From JAFAXD01 sp963760435 (GTDB lineage: Bacteria > Pseudomonadota > Alphaproteobacteria > Rhizobiales > Xanthobacteraceae), in the NCBI GenBank assembly GCA_963760435.1, contig CAVXDE010000025.1, positions 328,453 through 392,452 on the forward strand: a stretch of 64,000 nucleotides of DNA. The letters run 5' to 3'. The position numbers and the translations under genes are program-made. This document shows, piece by piece, positions 34,213-42,106 of this stretch (within the stretch, counting starts at the first letter, position 1; every line of letters begins with the position of its first letter). The notes under the pieces are model-generated. The model was given only the letters and a program-made list of their open reading frames with translations. It was not told the origin of the DNA and made no database searches.

Positions 34213-35187
34213 CTATTCCTTTTCAATCTTGGCAGCCTGCACGATTTGCCGCCACTTTCCGTACTCCCGGCTGATCACGGCGGCCATCTCGTCCGGCGAG
34301 TCCGAAGGCCGCTGGTCAGCGCCGGCCTCGAACAGAAACTTCTTGGTATCCGGCCGCGCGACGATTTGCACCAGCCAATCATGCATCTGGTGGATGATCG
34401 GTTCCGGCGTTCCCTTTGGAAACCATGCCGCCCAGACGACCGAATAGTCGAAGTCAGGCACACCCGCTTCCTGCATGGTCGGAAGGTCCGGCGCGACCGA
34501 GACGCGCTTCGCAGGCGTTGACGCCAGCATGCGCACGCGGCCTTGCGCGGCCTGCGACAGCGCCAGCGTGGCATCAGGGAAATAGAAATCGATCAGGCCC
34601 GCCGCGATGTCGGACGCCGCATCGCCGGCGCTCTTGTAGGCAACGCGCGTTGCCTCAGCGCCGATCTTCTGCAGATAGAGGTTGGTGGCGACAAGCGCGC
34701 TCGACGTCTGCACGCCATAGAGCGCCTTGCCGGCCTTGGCCTTGATGAAGGCGGTGAGATCAGCGACGGAATGGATCGGCAGCTTCGGATTGACCACCAG
34801 GATGAGGCCAAGCTCGTTGAGCGTCGTGACCGGCGCCAGCGCCGTCATCGGATCGTAGTCGACGCCTTTCATCAGCAGCGGATTGCCGACCCAGGCCGAC
34901 GCGCCGGTGATGATCATGGTGTAGCCGTCGGGCCGGGCATCCATCGCAGTCTGGTTGCCGAGGTGGCCGTTGGCACCGACCTTATTTTCGACGGTGACCG
35001 GTCTGCCGATCAGCTCACGCAGGCCATTGGCATACCAACGCACCATAAGGTCGCCGCCGCCGCCGGCCGCATAGGTGCAGATGATTTTGATCGGACGGTC
35101 GGGATACTCGGCATGGGCTTGTGACCACGGCGGCGCGATGCACGCCAACACGGCGGCTGCAAGCGCTGCAATCGCCTTTCGGTGCAA
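34213..35187 (-). CDS. Tripartite tricarboxylate transporter substrate-binding protein (Bug/TctC family)
   Basis: I propose the TTG at 35187 (LHRKAIAALAAAV) because GGAGGA lies 8 nt before it; the longer frame starts with another TTG inside that ribosome site. A signal peptide ends near SQAHAEYPDRPIK. The body has the Bug pattern: GGGGDLMVRWYANGL, ENKVGANGHLGNQ, RPDGYTMIITG, DYDPMTALAPVT and TMQEAGVPDF. Bug proteins bind organic acids or amides in the periplasm, often without a matching TctAB, and none is present here. It is upstream of the Dpp-type operon on the same strand. Confidence 0.9.
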   Translation of the reverse strand: MHRKAIAALAAAVLACIAPPWSQAHAEYPDRPIKIICTYAAGGGGDLMVRWYANGLRELIGRPVTVENKVGANGHLGNQTAMDARPDGYTMIITGASAWVGNPLLMKGVDYDPMTALAPVTTLNELGLILVVNPKLPIHSVADLTAFIKAKAGKALYGVQTSSALVATNLYLQKIGAEATRVAYKSAGDAASDIAAGLIDFYFPDATLALSQAAQGRVRMLASTPAKRVSVAPDLPTMQEAGVPDFDYSVVWAAWFPKGTPEPIIHQMHDWLVQIVARPDTKKFLFEAGADQRPSDSPDEMAAVISREYGKWRQIVQAAKIEKE

Positions 35188-35304
35188 GCTCGTTTCCTCC
35201 AATCTGTGTTGTCCGCCGCCTTAGCTATGACTTGTTGTGGAGAAGGGCGGTGCGGTCAAGCGTGGGCAATCCAACCTCGAGTGGGCAACCGCGTGGACGG
35301 CAAG

Positions 35305-36453
35305 TTATTCGTCCGATGCAGTCCCCGCGACCCACGTCGCCACAACATCGATCGTGTCCGGATCGAAGGCCACGAGATCCGCGCGATAGCCCGGCGCCAG
35401 CCGCCCCAGCCTGTTCCCCAACCGCAGGAAGTTCGCCGGATTGCTGGACGCGAACCGCAGCGCGTCGGTGAGCGGCACGCCCAGCTGGTCGACGCAGTTG
35501 CGAACCGCACTCGCCATGTCGAGCATCGATCCAGCGAGCGTGCCATCGGCGCGCAGGCAGCGCCCGTCGCGCACCGCAATTTCGTCGCCGTAGAGCGAAA
35601 ATCCCTGCCGGGCACCACCCACCGGCGGCATGGCGTCGGTGACCAGCACCGGTTGCGCGACCCCACGCAGGGCGAGCCGCAGGATGGCCGGATCCACGTG
35701 GACGCCATCGACGATCATGCCGAACCACACCGACGGCGATTCGAGCGCGGCCGCGATCGGGCCCGGCTCGCGGCTTGCGAGCGGGCGCATGGCGTTGAAG
35801 AGGTGGGTGAAGCCGGTCAGACCCTCCGCCAATGCGGCGCGCGTCTGCGCGTAGGTCGCGACCGAATGCCCCAGCGCGACCCGCACACCGGCCGCCGCCA
35901 GCTCGTTGATGAAGCCCGCCGGCACTTGCTCGGGCGCGAGGGTCACCAGCGTGACGCCATGTCCGGGCTGCGTGATCATCTTCAGATCATCGGCATCGGG
36001 GCGCCGCAGCGCGCTTGGATTATGCACACCCGGGCGTTCCGGTGAAAGGAATGGTCCCTCGAGGTGGACGCCGAGCACGCTCGGCATCGCGGCGAGCGCG
36101 GCCGCAACCGCGGCGATCGCTTTGGCGCTGATCTCCGGTGTGTCGCTGATCAGGGTCGGCAGGAGCGCGGTGGTCCCGAACTTGCGGTGTGCCGCCGCGA
36201 TCGCCGCAATCCCTTCCGCGGTCGGTTCGTCATTGAACAGAACGTCCCCGCCGCCGTTCACCTGCGTGTCGATGAAGCCGGGCGCGAGCCAAGCGCCGCG
36301 TTGAAGCGTGCGCACCGGAAGCCCAGGCGGCAAGTTGTTTCGTGCTTCGACCGCGATAATGTCAGTGCCTTCAACGATGACAGCACTGTCGCGGTGCAGC
36401 CCGGTTCCGTCGAAGACGTGACTCGCCGCAACGGCGTGGCGCGGCGGGCTCAT
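35305..36453 (-). CDS. nagA: N-acetylglucosamine-6-phosphate deacetylase NagA
   Basis: The 382-residue protein shows the NagA series: PGFIDTQVNGGG, LGVHLEGPFLSPERPGVHN with the metal-binding Glu, VALGHSVATY and THLFNAM with metal/substrate His residues, and VLVTDAMPPVGG with the catalytic Asp. NagA removes acetate from GlcNAc-6-P to give GlcN-6-P in the cytoplasm. Its ATG overlaps the stop of the SIS-domain gene by 4 nt, so translation is coupled. Together with that gene and divergent murQ it forms an amino-sugar recycling set. Confidence 0.93.
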   Translation of the reverse strand: MSPPRHAVAASHVFDGTGLHRDSAVIVEGTDIIAVEARNNLPPGLPVRTLQRGAWLAPGFIDTQVNGGGDVLFNDEPTAEGIAAIAAAHRKFGTTALLPTLISDTPEISAKAIAAVAAALAAMPSVLGVHLEGPFLSPERPGVHNPSALRRPDADDLKMITQPGHGVTLVTLAPEQVPAGFINELAAAGVRVALGHSVATYAQTRAALAEGLTGFTHLFNAMRPLASREPGPIAAALESPSVWFGMIVDGVHVDPAILRLALRGVAQPVLVTDAMPPVGGARQGFSLYGDEIAVRDGRCLRADGTLAGSMLDMASAVRNCVDQLGVPLTDALRFASSNPANFLRLGNRLGRLAPGYRADLVAFDPDTIDVVATWVAGTASDE

Positions 36454-37475
36454 CGGGTGCGCGTCACTTTCTGCAAGTGGCGTGGCTGATCGATGTCCAT
36501 TCCGCGCCGAGCCGCGAGACGCACCAGGAAGGCATAGAAGCTCTGGATCAGGCAGACGGCGTCCGTGTCCGAGTGGTCGGTCGCAAGCGCCGGCAAGCCC
36601 CCATCCGGTGCGGCGACGAACACGCGCGCGCCTTTTTGATTGAGGTCGGCGGCGAGTCCCAGGAGGCCAGTGGCGGCTTCATCCGTTGGCAAGAACATCA
36701 GGATCGGAAACTTGGTCGAAACCAGCGCGATCGGGCCGTGCCGAAACTCGGCCCCGCTGAAGGCTTCAGCGTGCAGATCGCAGGTTTCCTTGAGCTTGAG
36801 CGCCGCTTCGCGCGCGATCGCAAGCGTGGGCCCGCGGCCAATGGCCACAAGGCTCTCCGAGGTGGTCAGCAAGTCAAGCGCCGCACCCCAGTCGAGGTTC
36901 GAGGCTGCCGCGAGCCGGTCCGGCAATCGCCCGATTGCCGCGGTGAGCGCCGAATCATTTTGCCATTCCGCCATCAGGCGCAGCAGCGCCGCGAGCGAGG
37001 TGACGAAGCTTTTGGTCGCGGCGACGCTGCGCTCCGGCCCGGCTGCGATGGGCAGCACGAACTCGCACGTCTTCGCCAGCGGGCTCTCGGTCTGGTTCAC
37101 CATGGCAACCGTCAGCGCGCCGGCGGATTTCGCCAGCGCTGCCGTCTCGATCAGGTCGTCGCTGCGCCCGGACTGGGAAATGGCCAGAAACAGCTGGCCG
37201 GAGAGCTCGAGCGGCCGATGGTAGACCGTCGCAATATTGGGGGCTGCCGCCGCGACCGGAATCCCAAACCGTCGTTCGATCAAGTGCTTGCCGAAGGTCG
37301 CGGCATGCGCGGAGCTGCCGCGCGCGCAGGTCACGACGACTTGGGGCGGCCGGTCGCGCAGGCGTTGTACGAGCCCGCGCAGGGGGTCGGCCAGCACTTC
37401 CGCCTGGCGGCGGACCGCATCGGGCGCCTCGCGAAATTCGCTCGCCATCCCGGTTTCGGCTTCGATCGTATTCAT
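36450..37475 (-). CDS. SIS-domain glucosamine-6-phosphate deaminase/isomerase-like protein (NagB-II type)
   Basis: The 341-residue protein has two SIS domains and no glutaminase domain: VTCARGSSAHAATFGKHLI and LFLAISQSGRSDDLIETA in the first, AIGRGPTLAIAREAALKLKETC and AEFRHGPIALV in the second. This is the layout of NagB-II/AgaS/GlmS isomerase-like proteins that convert GlcN-6-P to fructose-6-P plus ammonia. No glutaminase N-terminus is present, so it is not GlmS. Overlap with nagA supports the deaminase role. It is divergent from murQ with 102 bp between starts. Confidence 0.88.
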   Translation of the reverse strand: MNTIEAETGMASEFREAPDAVRRQAEVLADPLRGLVQRLRDRPPQVVVTCARGSSAHAATFGKHLIERRFGIPVAAAAPNIATVYHRPLELSGQLFLAISQSGRSDDLIETAALAKSAGALTVAMVNQTESPLAKTCEFVLPIAAGPERSVAATKSFVTSLAALLRLMAEWQNDSALTAAIGRLPDRLAAASNLDWGAALDLLTTSESLVAIGRGPTLAIAREAALKLKETCDLHAEAFSGAEFRHGPIALVSTKFPILMFLPTDEAATGLLGLAADLNQKGARVFVAAPDGGLPALATDHSDTDAVCLIQSFYAFLVRLAARRGMDIDQPRHLQKVTRTR

Positions 37476-37577
37476 GGACGAATTCCCGTCAGGGACGTAT
37501 ATTACCAGCTGTGAGGGGTAAGCTTAGTCGCGCAGTACGGCTGTGGAGCGACAGGCGATTCATGGGGTATCACGGGC

Positions 37578-38531
37578 TTGATGGAAACTGAACGCGCCAG
37601 CCCCAGATATTCGGATATCGATGTCTGGGAGCCGTCCGACATTCTCGACGCCATGATCGAGGGCCAGTTCACCGCCGTCTCGGCGGTGCGCAGCGCGCGC
37701 CCGGCGATCGAGCGAGCGGCCCGCGCCATGGAGGCGCGGCTCAAGCAAGGCGGTCGCCTCATTTACGCGGGTGCCGGCACGTCTGGGCGGCTCGCGGTCC
37801 AGGACGGCGCCGAACTCATTCCCACGTTCAACTGGCCGCAGGACCGGCTCCTGCTGCTCATGGCCGGCGGCAAGGACGCCTTGCTGCGCTCGGTCGAAGG
37901 CGCCGAAGACGAAGCCGAGCAGGCAGCACGGCTGATGTGGCAGCACCAGGTGTCGGTAGGCGATGTGTTGATCGCGGTGGCGGCGAGCGGTACCACGCCG
38001 TTCACACTCGGCTGCCTGCGCGAAGCCAAGAAGCAGGCCGCGCTGACCATCGGCATTGCCAACAACCGCGGCACACCGTTGCTGGAGGAGGCCGATCATC
38101 CGATCTGGCTCGATACCGGGCCGGAGCCGATCGCCGGCTCGACCCGCATGAAGGCCGGCACCGCGCAACGCATCGCCATGAACTTGCTGTCGTCACTGGT
38201 GATGATCCAGCTCGGCCGCGTCTATGAAGGTCTCATGGTAGACGTGCAGGCGGTCAATCAGAAACTCGTCCGCCGCAGCGAGAGCATGCTGCAGCGCCTG
38301 ACCGGGTGCAATCGCGACAAGGCGCAGGGCGCGCTGCGCGATGCCGACGGGAGCGTCAAACTCGCCGTGATGTTGTTGCAGGGCTGTAACCGTCAGGAGG
38401 CGAGCGCGATCCTTGATCGCGCCGACGGCAAGCTGCGTACCGCGCTCGCCTCGATCGGGCGCGAGTCGTCGCTGGTGCCGGCGCCGGAGATCGCTTCGCC
38501 CTCGATCCAGGACAATTTGGTCGAGGACTGA
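37578..38531 (+). CDS. murQ: N-acetylmuramic acid 6-phosphate etherase MurQ
   Basis: The 317-residue protein opens with ERASPRYSDIDVWEPSDILDAM. It continues with RLIYAGAGTSGRLAVQDGAEL (the SIS motif plus the catalytic Glu), AVAASGTTPFTLG, and GSTRMKAGTAQRIAMNLLS. The last 60 residues form the UBA-like tail of MurQ. It cleaves the D-lactyl ether of MurNAc-6-P to GlcNAc-6-P and lactate. The divergent nagA and SIS-deaminase genes would carry the product on to fructose-6-P. It converges with the MetE-like gene across a GCCGGCGA/TCGCCGGC inverted repeat near 38553-38580. Confidence 0.95.
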   Translation: MMETERASPRYSDIDVWEPSDILDAMIEGQFTAVSAVRSARPAIERAARAMEARLKQGGRLIYAGAGTSGRLAVQDGAELIPTFNWPQDRLLLLMAGGKDALLRSVEGAEDEAEQAARLMWQHQVSVGDVLIAVAASGTTPFTLGCLREAKKQAALTIGIANNRGTPLLEEADHPIWLDTGPEPIAGSTRMKAGTAQRIAMNLLSSLVMIQLGRVYEGLMVDVQAVNQKLVRRSESMLQRLTGCNRDKAQGALRDADGSVKLAVMLLQGCNRQEASAILDRADGKLRTALASIGRESSLVPAPEIASPSIQDNLVED

Positions 38532-38568
38532 CGCTGACGCGACGAGCCCGCCGGCGATCCGGCTCCGC

Positions 38569-39753
38569 TCAGCTCGCCGGCACCACCAGTGAATAGCGCT
38601 CATCAGCGGCAAGGCATCGGGCTTCAGGAAATCCCAATTCCTTGCGCACCATGTTGGTGCCCAGCACCAGCGACACCATTTTGTAGAAGGCATGACGGCG
38701 GCTCATCCCTTCGCGCCCCATGCCGCAATCAGTCGAGATCACGAGCCGCTCGGGCGGAATGTATTTGAGCGCAGCGCGGATTTGCGCCGCCACTTGGTCC
38801 GGGGTCTCGACCTGCAAGACGTGATGATCGATGACGCCGATTGCGATCTTCTTGTCGGCAATCGTCTTGCCGATCGCCTCGAGGTCGATGCCGCCGGAAC
38901 TTGAAGACTCGAACGTGATCACGTCCGCGTCGACCGTACTGTAGGTCTCCAGCGCCGCCTTGTAGCTTTGCACTTGAGCAAACATGCGCTGCTGCGACGG
39001 GTTGCCCCAGCAGGAATGCGCCCATACTTCGGTCTTCGCGCGCAATCCTTTGACCGTGCGGTTGAAGACCTCGGCCATCAGTTGCGGTGTGATGACCTTG
39101 TCCTGGACCAAACGGAGAGCGATCAGGTGGATCTGCGGTTCTTCGATCTGAATCACCGCGCAGCCGGCGTCCGCGAGTTCGTGATATTCTTCGTTGAAGG
39201 CGTCGGCGATGGCGAATATGCGCTCCGGCACGCTCTTGTAATGCCGGTCCTGCAGCGCAAACGCCACGATCTCGGCTGACACCGCACCAAACTTGACCGG
39301 CCGATCGGTGAAGCGTTGCGCGGCCTTCCACATCGCCGTGTATTGCAGATCGCCACGCCCGATCGGGCCGGTGATGACAGGCATGACCCGTGACTCAAGG
39401 TAGTCATGCAGAATATGTCCACGGGGGAAAAACACACCGCCGCGCCCGGCCGGCGTCGCCACTGGATGCTCCACGTCCAACCCACTCATGTGGTTTGCCG
39501 GGTAGCCGGTCCAGCTCTGGCCGCCAACGTCGTCATCAAATCGGCAATCGCCGTCGGTGACGATGTCGAGACCGGCGAGTTCCTGGTCACGCAAATAGCA
39601 GGTCAGCGCGTCCTCGTATTGCTCGCGGAAGCGGCGGCCGACCATGGCTTCGAGAAAATGCCGGGTGCCGAGATTTTCCGTGTACCAGCTCGGCCGCGGC
39701 AGCGAACCGGTGATCGTCGTCGGCAACATGATGTCTTTAGTGGCACGAAACAT
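38569..39753 (-). CDS. Cobalamin-independent methionine synthase (MetE C-terminal)-like zinc methyl/alkyl transferase
   Basis: A GGGAGGAATCAA site precedes ATG 39753. The 394-residue protein is one MetE catalytic-type barrel: PTTITGSLPRPSWY, DGDCRFDDDVGG, IQIEEPQIH, VWAHSCWGNPS (His and Cys zinc ligands) and VISTDCGMGREGM (second Cys ligand). The full MetE N-terminal half is missing, so it is a core-type enzyme. Related single-domain proteins include archaeal methionine synthases and epoxyalkane:coenzyme M transferase. Thiol alkylation is likely; the substrate is not known. It is downstream of a LivK-type binding protein gene (20-nt gap), probably in one operon. Confidence 0.8.
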   Translation of the reverse strand: MFRATKDIMLPTTITGSLPRPSWYTENLGTRHFLEAMVGRRFREQYEDALTCYLRDQELAGLDIVTDGDCRFDDDVGGQSWTGYPANHMSGLDVEHPVATPAGRGGVFFPRGHILHDYLESRVMPVITGPIGRGDLQYTAMWKAAQRFTDRPVKFGAVSAEIVAFALQDRHYKSVPERIFAIADAFNEEYHELADAGCAVIQIEEPQIHLIALRLVQDKVITPQLMAEVFNRTVKGLRAKTEVWAHSCWGNPSQQRMFAQVQSYKAALETYSTVDADVITFESSSSGGIDLEAIGKTIADKKIAIGVIDHHVLQVETPDQVAAQIRAALKYIPPERLVISTDCGMGREGMSRRHAFYKMVSLVLGTNMVRKELGFPEARCLAADERYSLVVPAS

Positions 39754-39773
39754 TTGATTCCTCCCGGTACAGC

Positions 39774-41033
39774 TCAGTTGCCGGGCAACGGAGACACGAG
39801 CGTCCCTGACTTGTAGGCGGCAGGAAACAGGATGACCTGTGTCCCCGGCCGCTCGAACTGCTCAAGGCCGTTGCCAACAATTCCCTGATACTGCACTTGG
39901 AAGATACGGGCTTTTGCCCACTCACCGTCCGCGCCGAACTGGACGTCACCGACGATCGTCGGGTGCGTCGTCTTGTGGATGTAATCCGCCATCCTGTTCT
40001 GATCGAGCCCCTTGGTCGCCTCCGCCGCCGCAGCGATGATCTGCATTCCGGCGTAGGAAAACGGCGGCAGGTAATATCCGAGCGCATCGACGCCGGCAGC
40101 GACAGCCTTCGGCTTATAACGGCTGAGGAATTCCTGGATGCCGGGGAAATTCGTGGTCGGCGCAGGGACGAAGTCCTCGAACGACACAAAGCCGTTGAGC
40201 TGCGGGCCGAGTTGCTGTTTCACCGCGGCATACTGAGGACCGATCATCCCGCCGCCGATCAGCCTCGGCTTGAAGGAGGCCTCGCGAACGCTGCGCACGA
40301 TTCCGACGGTGTTGGGCGGAAAGCACGCAACGTAAACGATATCCGGATTGGACGCCTGGATCGCCCGCACGATCGGCGCAAAGTCGACCGTGTTGGCCGG
40401 AAAGCTACGATCGTAGGAGATCGTGAGCCCATATTTCTTGGCCCACTCGCGCGCGCCGATGGCGGCGGTCTGCGAAAACTCCGAATCGGCGACCGAGATC
40501 GCCACGCTCTTCGGCTTGGGATCCATGGTCATGGCGACGTCGAAGAAACCCTGCGCAAAGGTCAGATGCGCATCGGGGCCCAACGGCTGAATCTGGAAAT
40601 ACTTGTCGTAGTGAAATTGCTCGTTGACCCGCAATCCGGCCAGCGACATGAACACCTTGTTGTGTTCCATGACCACCGGCATGGCTGGTCCGATGATGTT
40701 GGTGCCATATCCGGAAATGACGAGGTCGACTTTGTCGACATCGAGCAGCTTTGTGTAGATCCCGGGCACCTGCGAGGGATTGCTCTGATCATCGTAGTAG
40801 ACCAGTTCGACCGGGCGGCCCAACAGCCCCCCCTTAGCGTTCTGGTCCTCTGCCCACATCTGGGTGGCCAGGAGCGCCGCCTTGCCGTTGCCCGCAAAGG
40901 CGCCCGTGATTGCCATACTGAACCCGATCTTGATCGAGTCCGCCGCAAACGCTTGATTGTAGGTTGTGAGTGCGATCAGCGCTGCAAGCGCAGCCGGAAC
41001 GGTTCTCAGCCGAAATCGATTGGTAATGCTCAT
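39774..41033 (-). CDS. Branched-chain-amino-acid-type ABC substrate-binding protein (LivK family)
   Basis: The 419-residue protein has an N-terminal signal peptide (RTVPAALAALIALTTYNQAFAAD). Its Peripla_BP_6 lobe has IKIGFSMAITGAFAGNGKAAL, GLLGRPVELVYYDDQSNPSQV, DLVISGYGTNI and IGAREWAKKYG. This family binds amino acids, aromatic acids, urea or amides. No LivHMGF components are adjacent, so it must use a permease encoded elsewhere or act as a sensor. It lies upstream of the MetE-like gene, suggesting that a thiol or amino compound may be involved. Confidence 0.88.
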   Translation of the reverse strand: MSITNRFRLRTVPAALAALIALTTYNQAFAADSIKIGFSMAITGAFAGNGKAALLATQMWAEDQNAKGGLLGRPVELVYYDDQSNPSQVPGIYTKLLDVDKVDLVISGYGTNIIGPAMPVVMEHNKVFMSLAGLRVNEQFHYDKYFQIQPLGPDAHLTFAQGFFDVAMTMDPKPKSVAISVADSEFSQTAAIGAREWAKKYGLTISYDRSFPANTVDFAPIVRAIQASNPDIVYVACFPPNTVGIVRSVREASFKPRLIGGGMIGPQYAAVKQQLGPQLNGFVSFEDFVPAPTTNFPGIQEFLSRYKPKAVAAGVDALGYYLPPFSYAGMQIIAAAAEATKGLDQNRMADYIHKTTHPTIVGDVQFGADGEWAKARIFQVQYQGIVGNGLEQFERPGTQVILFPAAYKSGTLVSPLPGN

Positions 41034-41227
41034 GTCCTCCCACCCTCTTCCTTTGTTATAAGCCCGGCGATTTTTACGCGCAGATCAGCTTCGCATGCAA
41101 CACGCCTCTATTCCAGGGTCATGTTTCTGAAAGAACACGTCGTTGTGACTGGCAATGCTTGTTAGTGCAGGGGCTCGCGACAAGCAGACTTAATCTATCG
41201 GTAGGTCGCCGAGACGGCTCTGGTAGA

Positions 41228-42106
41228 TCAACCCACCGGGATCACCGCCACCGCGACGTCGATCTTCTGACCACCTGAGGCAAACACAACTCCGTCGATC
41301 GGCGCGACGTCGGCGTAGTCGCGGCCGATGGCGAGAGTCACGTGCTCGGTGCCGGCATGCACCGCATTGGTGGGATCGAGGCCGTACCAACCGATGCTGC
41401 CGCCGCACCAGACCAGCACCCAGGCATGCATGGCGTTGGCGCCTTGCAGGGTCACGTCCTCCGGCGTCTGCGCGGTGCGCAGATAGCCGCTCACGTAGGC
41501 CGCCGGAATGCCGAGCCCGCGCAGCCCCGAGATCATGATATGGGCGAAGTCCTGACAGACACCGCGGCGCAGGGCGAATGACATCGGCGCAGTTGTTGAG
41601 ACCGTGGTGACGCCGATCTCGTACACGAAATCCTGTTTGATCCGCCGCATCAACTCGACCGCGCCGTCGAGCACGGGCCGCCCCGGCGGAAAGCTCTCGC
41701 GCGCGTAGTTGCGGATTTCCGGGTCAAGCGGAACCTGCCGGCTTGCAAACAAGAAATGCGCAGGCGAAAGCCCTTCGAAATCGCTGGTCATGAATACGTC
41801 GTCGCGCAGCGTCTCCCACGGCGGCGCGCCAAAGAGGTCGGGTTCTCCGGCTTCTTCGACCGTGATCCGTGCGGCCACCTTGATCACGAGGTGATCATGC
41901 GGCGCGTTGAGCGCCACCCACGTCATGTGATTGCCGAAGAAATCCGCGCCCTCGCGGCGACCCACGGGCGTTGGCTCGATGTCGAGCGCGCTTGCGTGCA
42001 CGCGCTGACCCGGGCGGTCGACCGGGGTGAGCCGCAGCACGTGGCGCGAATAGCTCGCCGTAGAAGCGTAGCTGTACGAGGTCGTCTGCCGAATGTCGTA
42101 GATCAC
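41228..42106 (-). CDS. Transglutaminase-like cysteine protease family protein (small)
   Basis: The 292-residue protein has the Bact_transglu_N beta domain (IRQTTSYSYASTASYSRHVLRLTP) followed by a transglutaminase core. The triad is visible: Cys in RRGVCQDFAHIM, His in ANAMHAWVLVW, Asp in YGLDPTNAV. No signal peptide is seen, so it acts in the cytoplasm. It is the third gene of a conserved trio; its ATG overlaps the stop of the ATP-grasp/alpha-E gene by 4 nt. In this family of operons it is thought to cut or transfer peptide bonds formed by the ATP-grasp partner. Confidence 0.88.
   Translation of the reverse strand: MIYDIRQTTSYSYASTASYSRHVLRLTPVDRPGQRVHASALDIEPTPVGRREGADFFGNHMTWVALNAPHDHLVIKVAARITVEEAGEPDLFGAPPWETLRDDVFMTSDFEGLSPAHFLFASRQVPLDPEIRNYARESFPPGRPVLDGAVELMRRIKQDFVYEIGVTTVSTTAPMSFALRRGVCQDFAHIMISGLRGLGIPAAYVSGYLRTAQTPEDVTLQGANAMHAWVLVWCGGSIGWYGLDPTNAVHAGTEHVTLAIGRDYADVAPIDGVVFASGGQKIDVAVAVIPVG

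Noticed and set aside
36450..37475. GlmS (glutamine:fructose-6-P aminotransferase) for the SIS-domain gene
   Set aside because: The N-terminal glutaminase domain with its catalytic Cys is absent and the length is about half that of GlmS.
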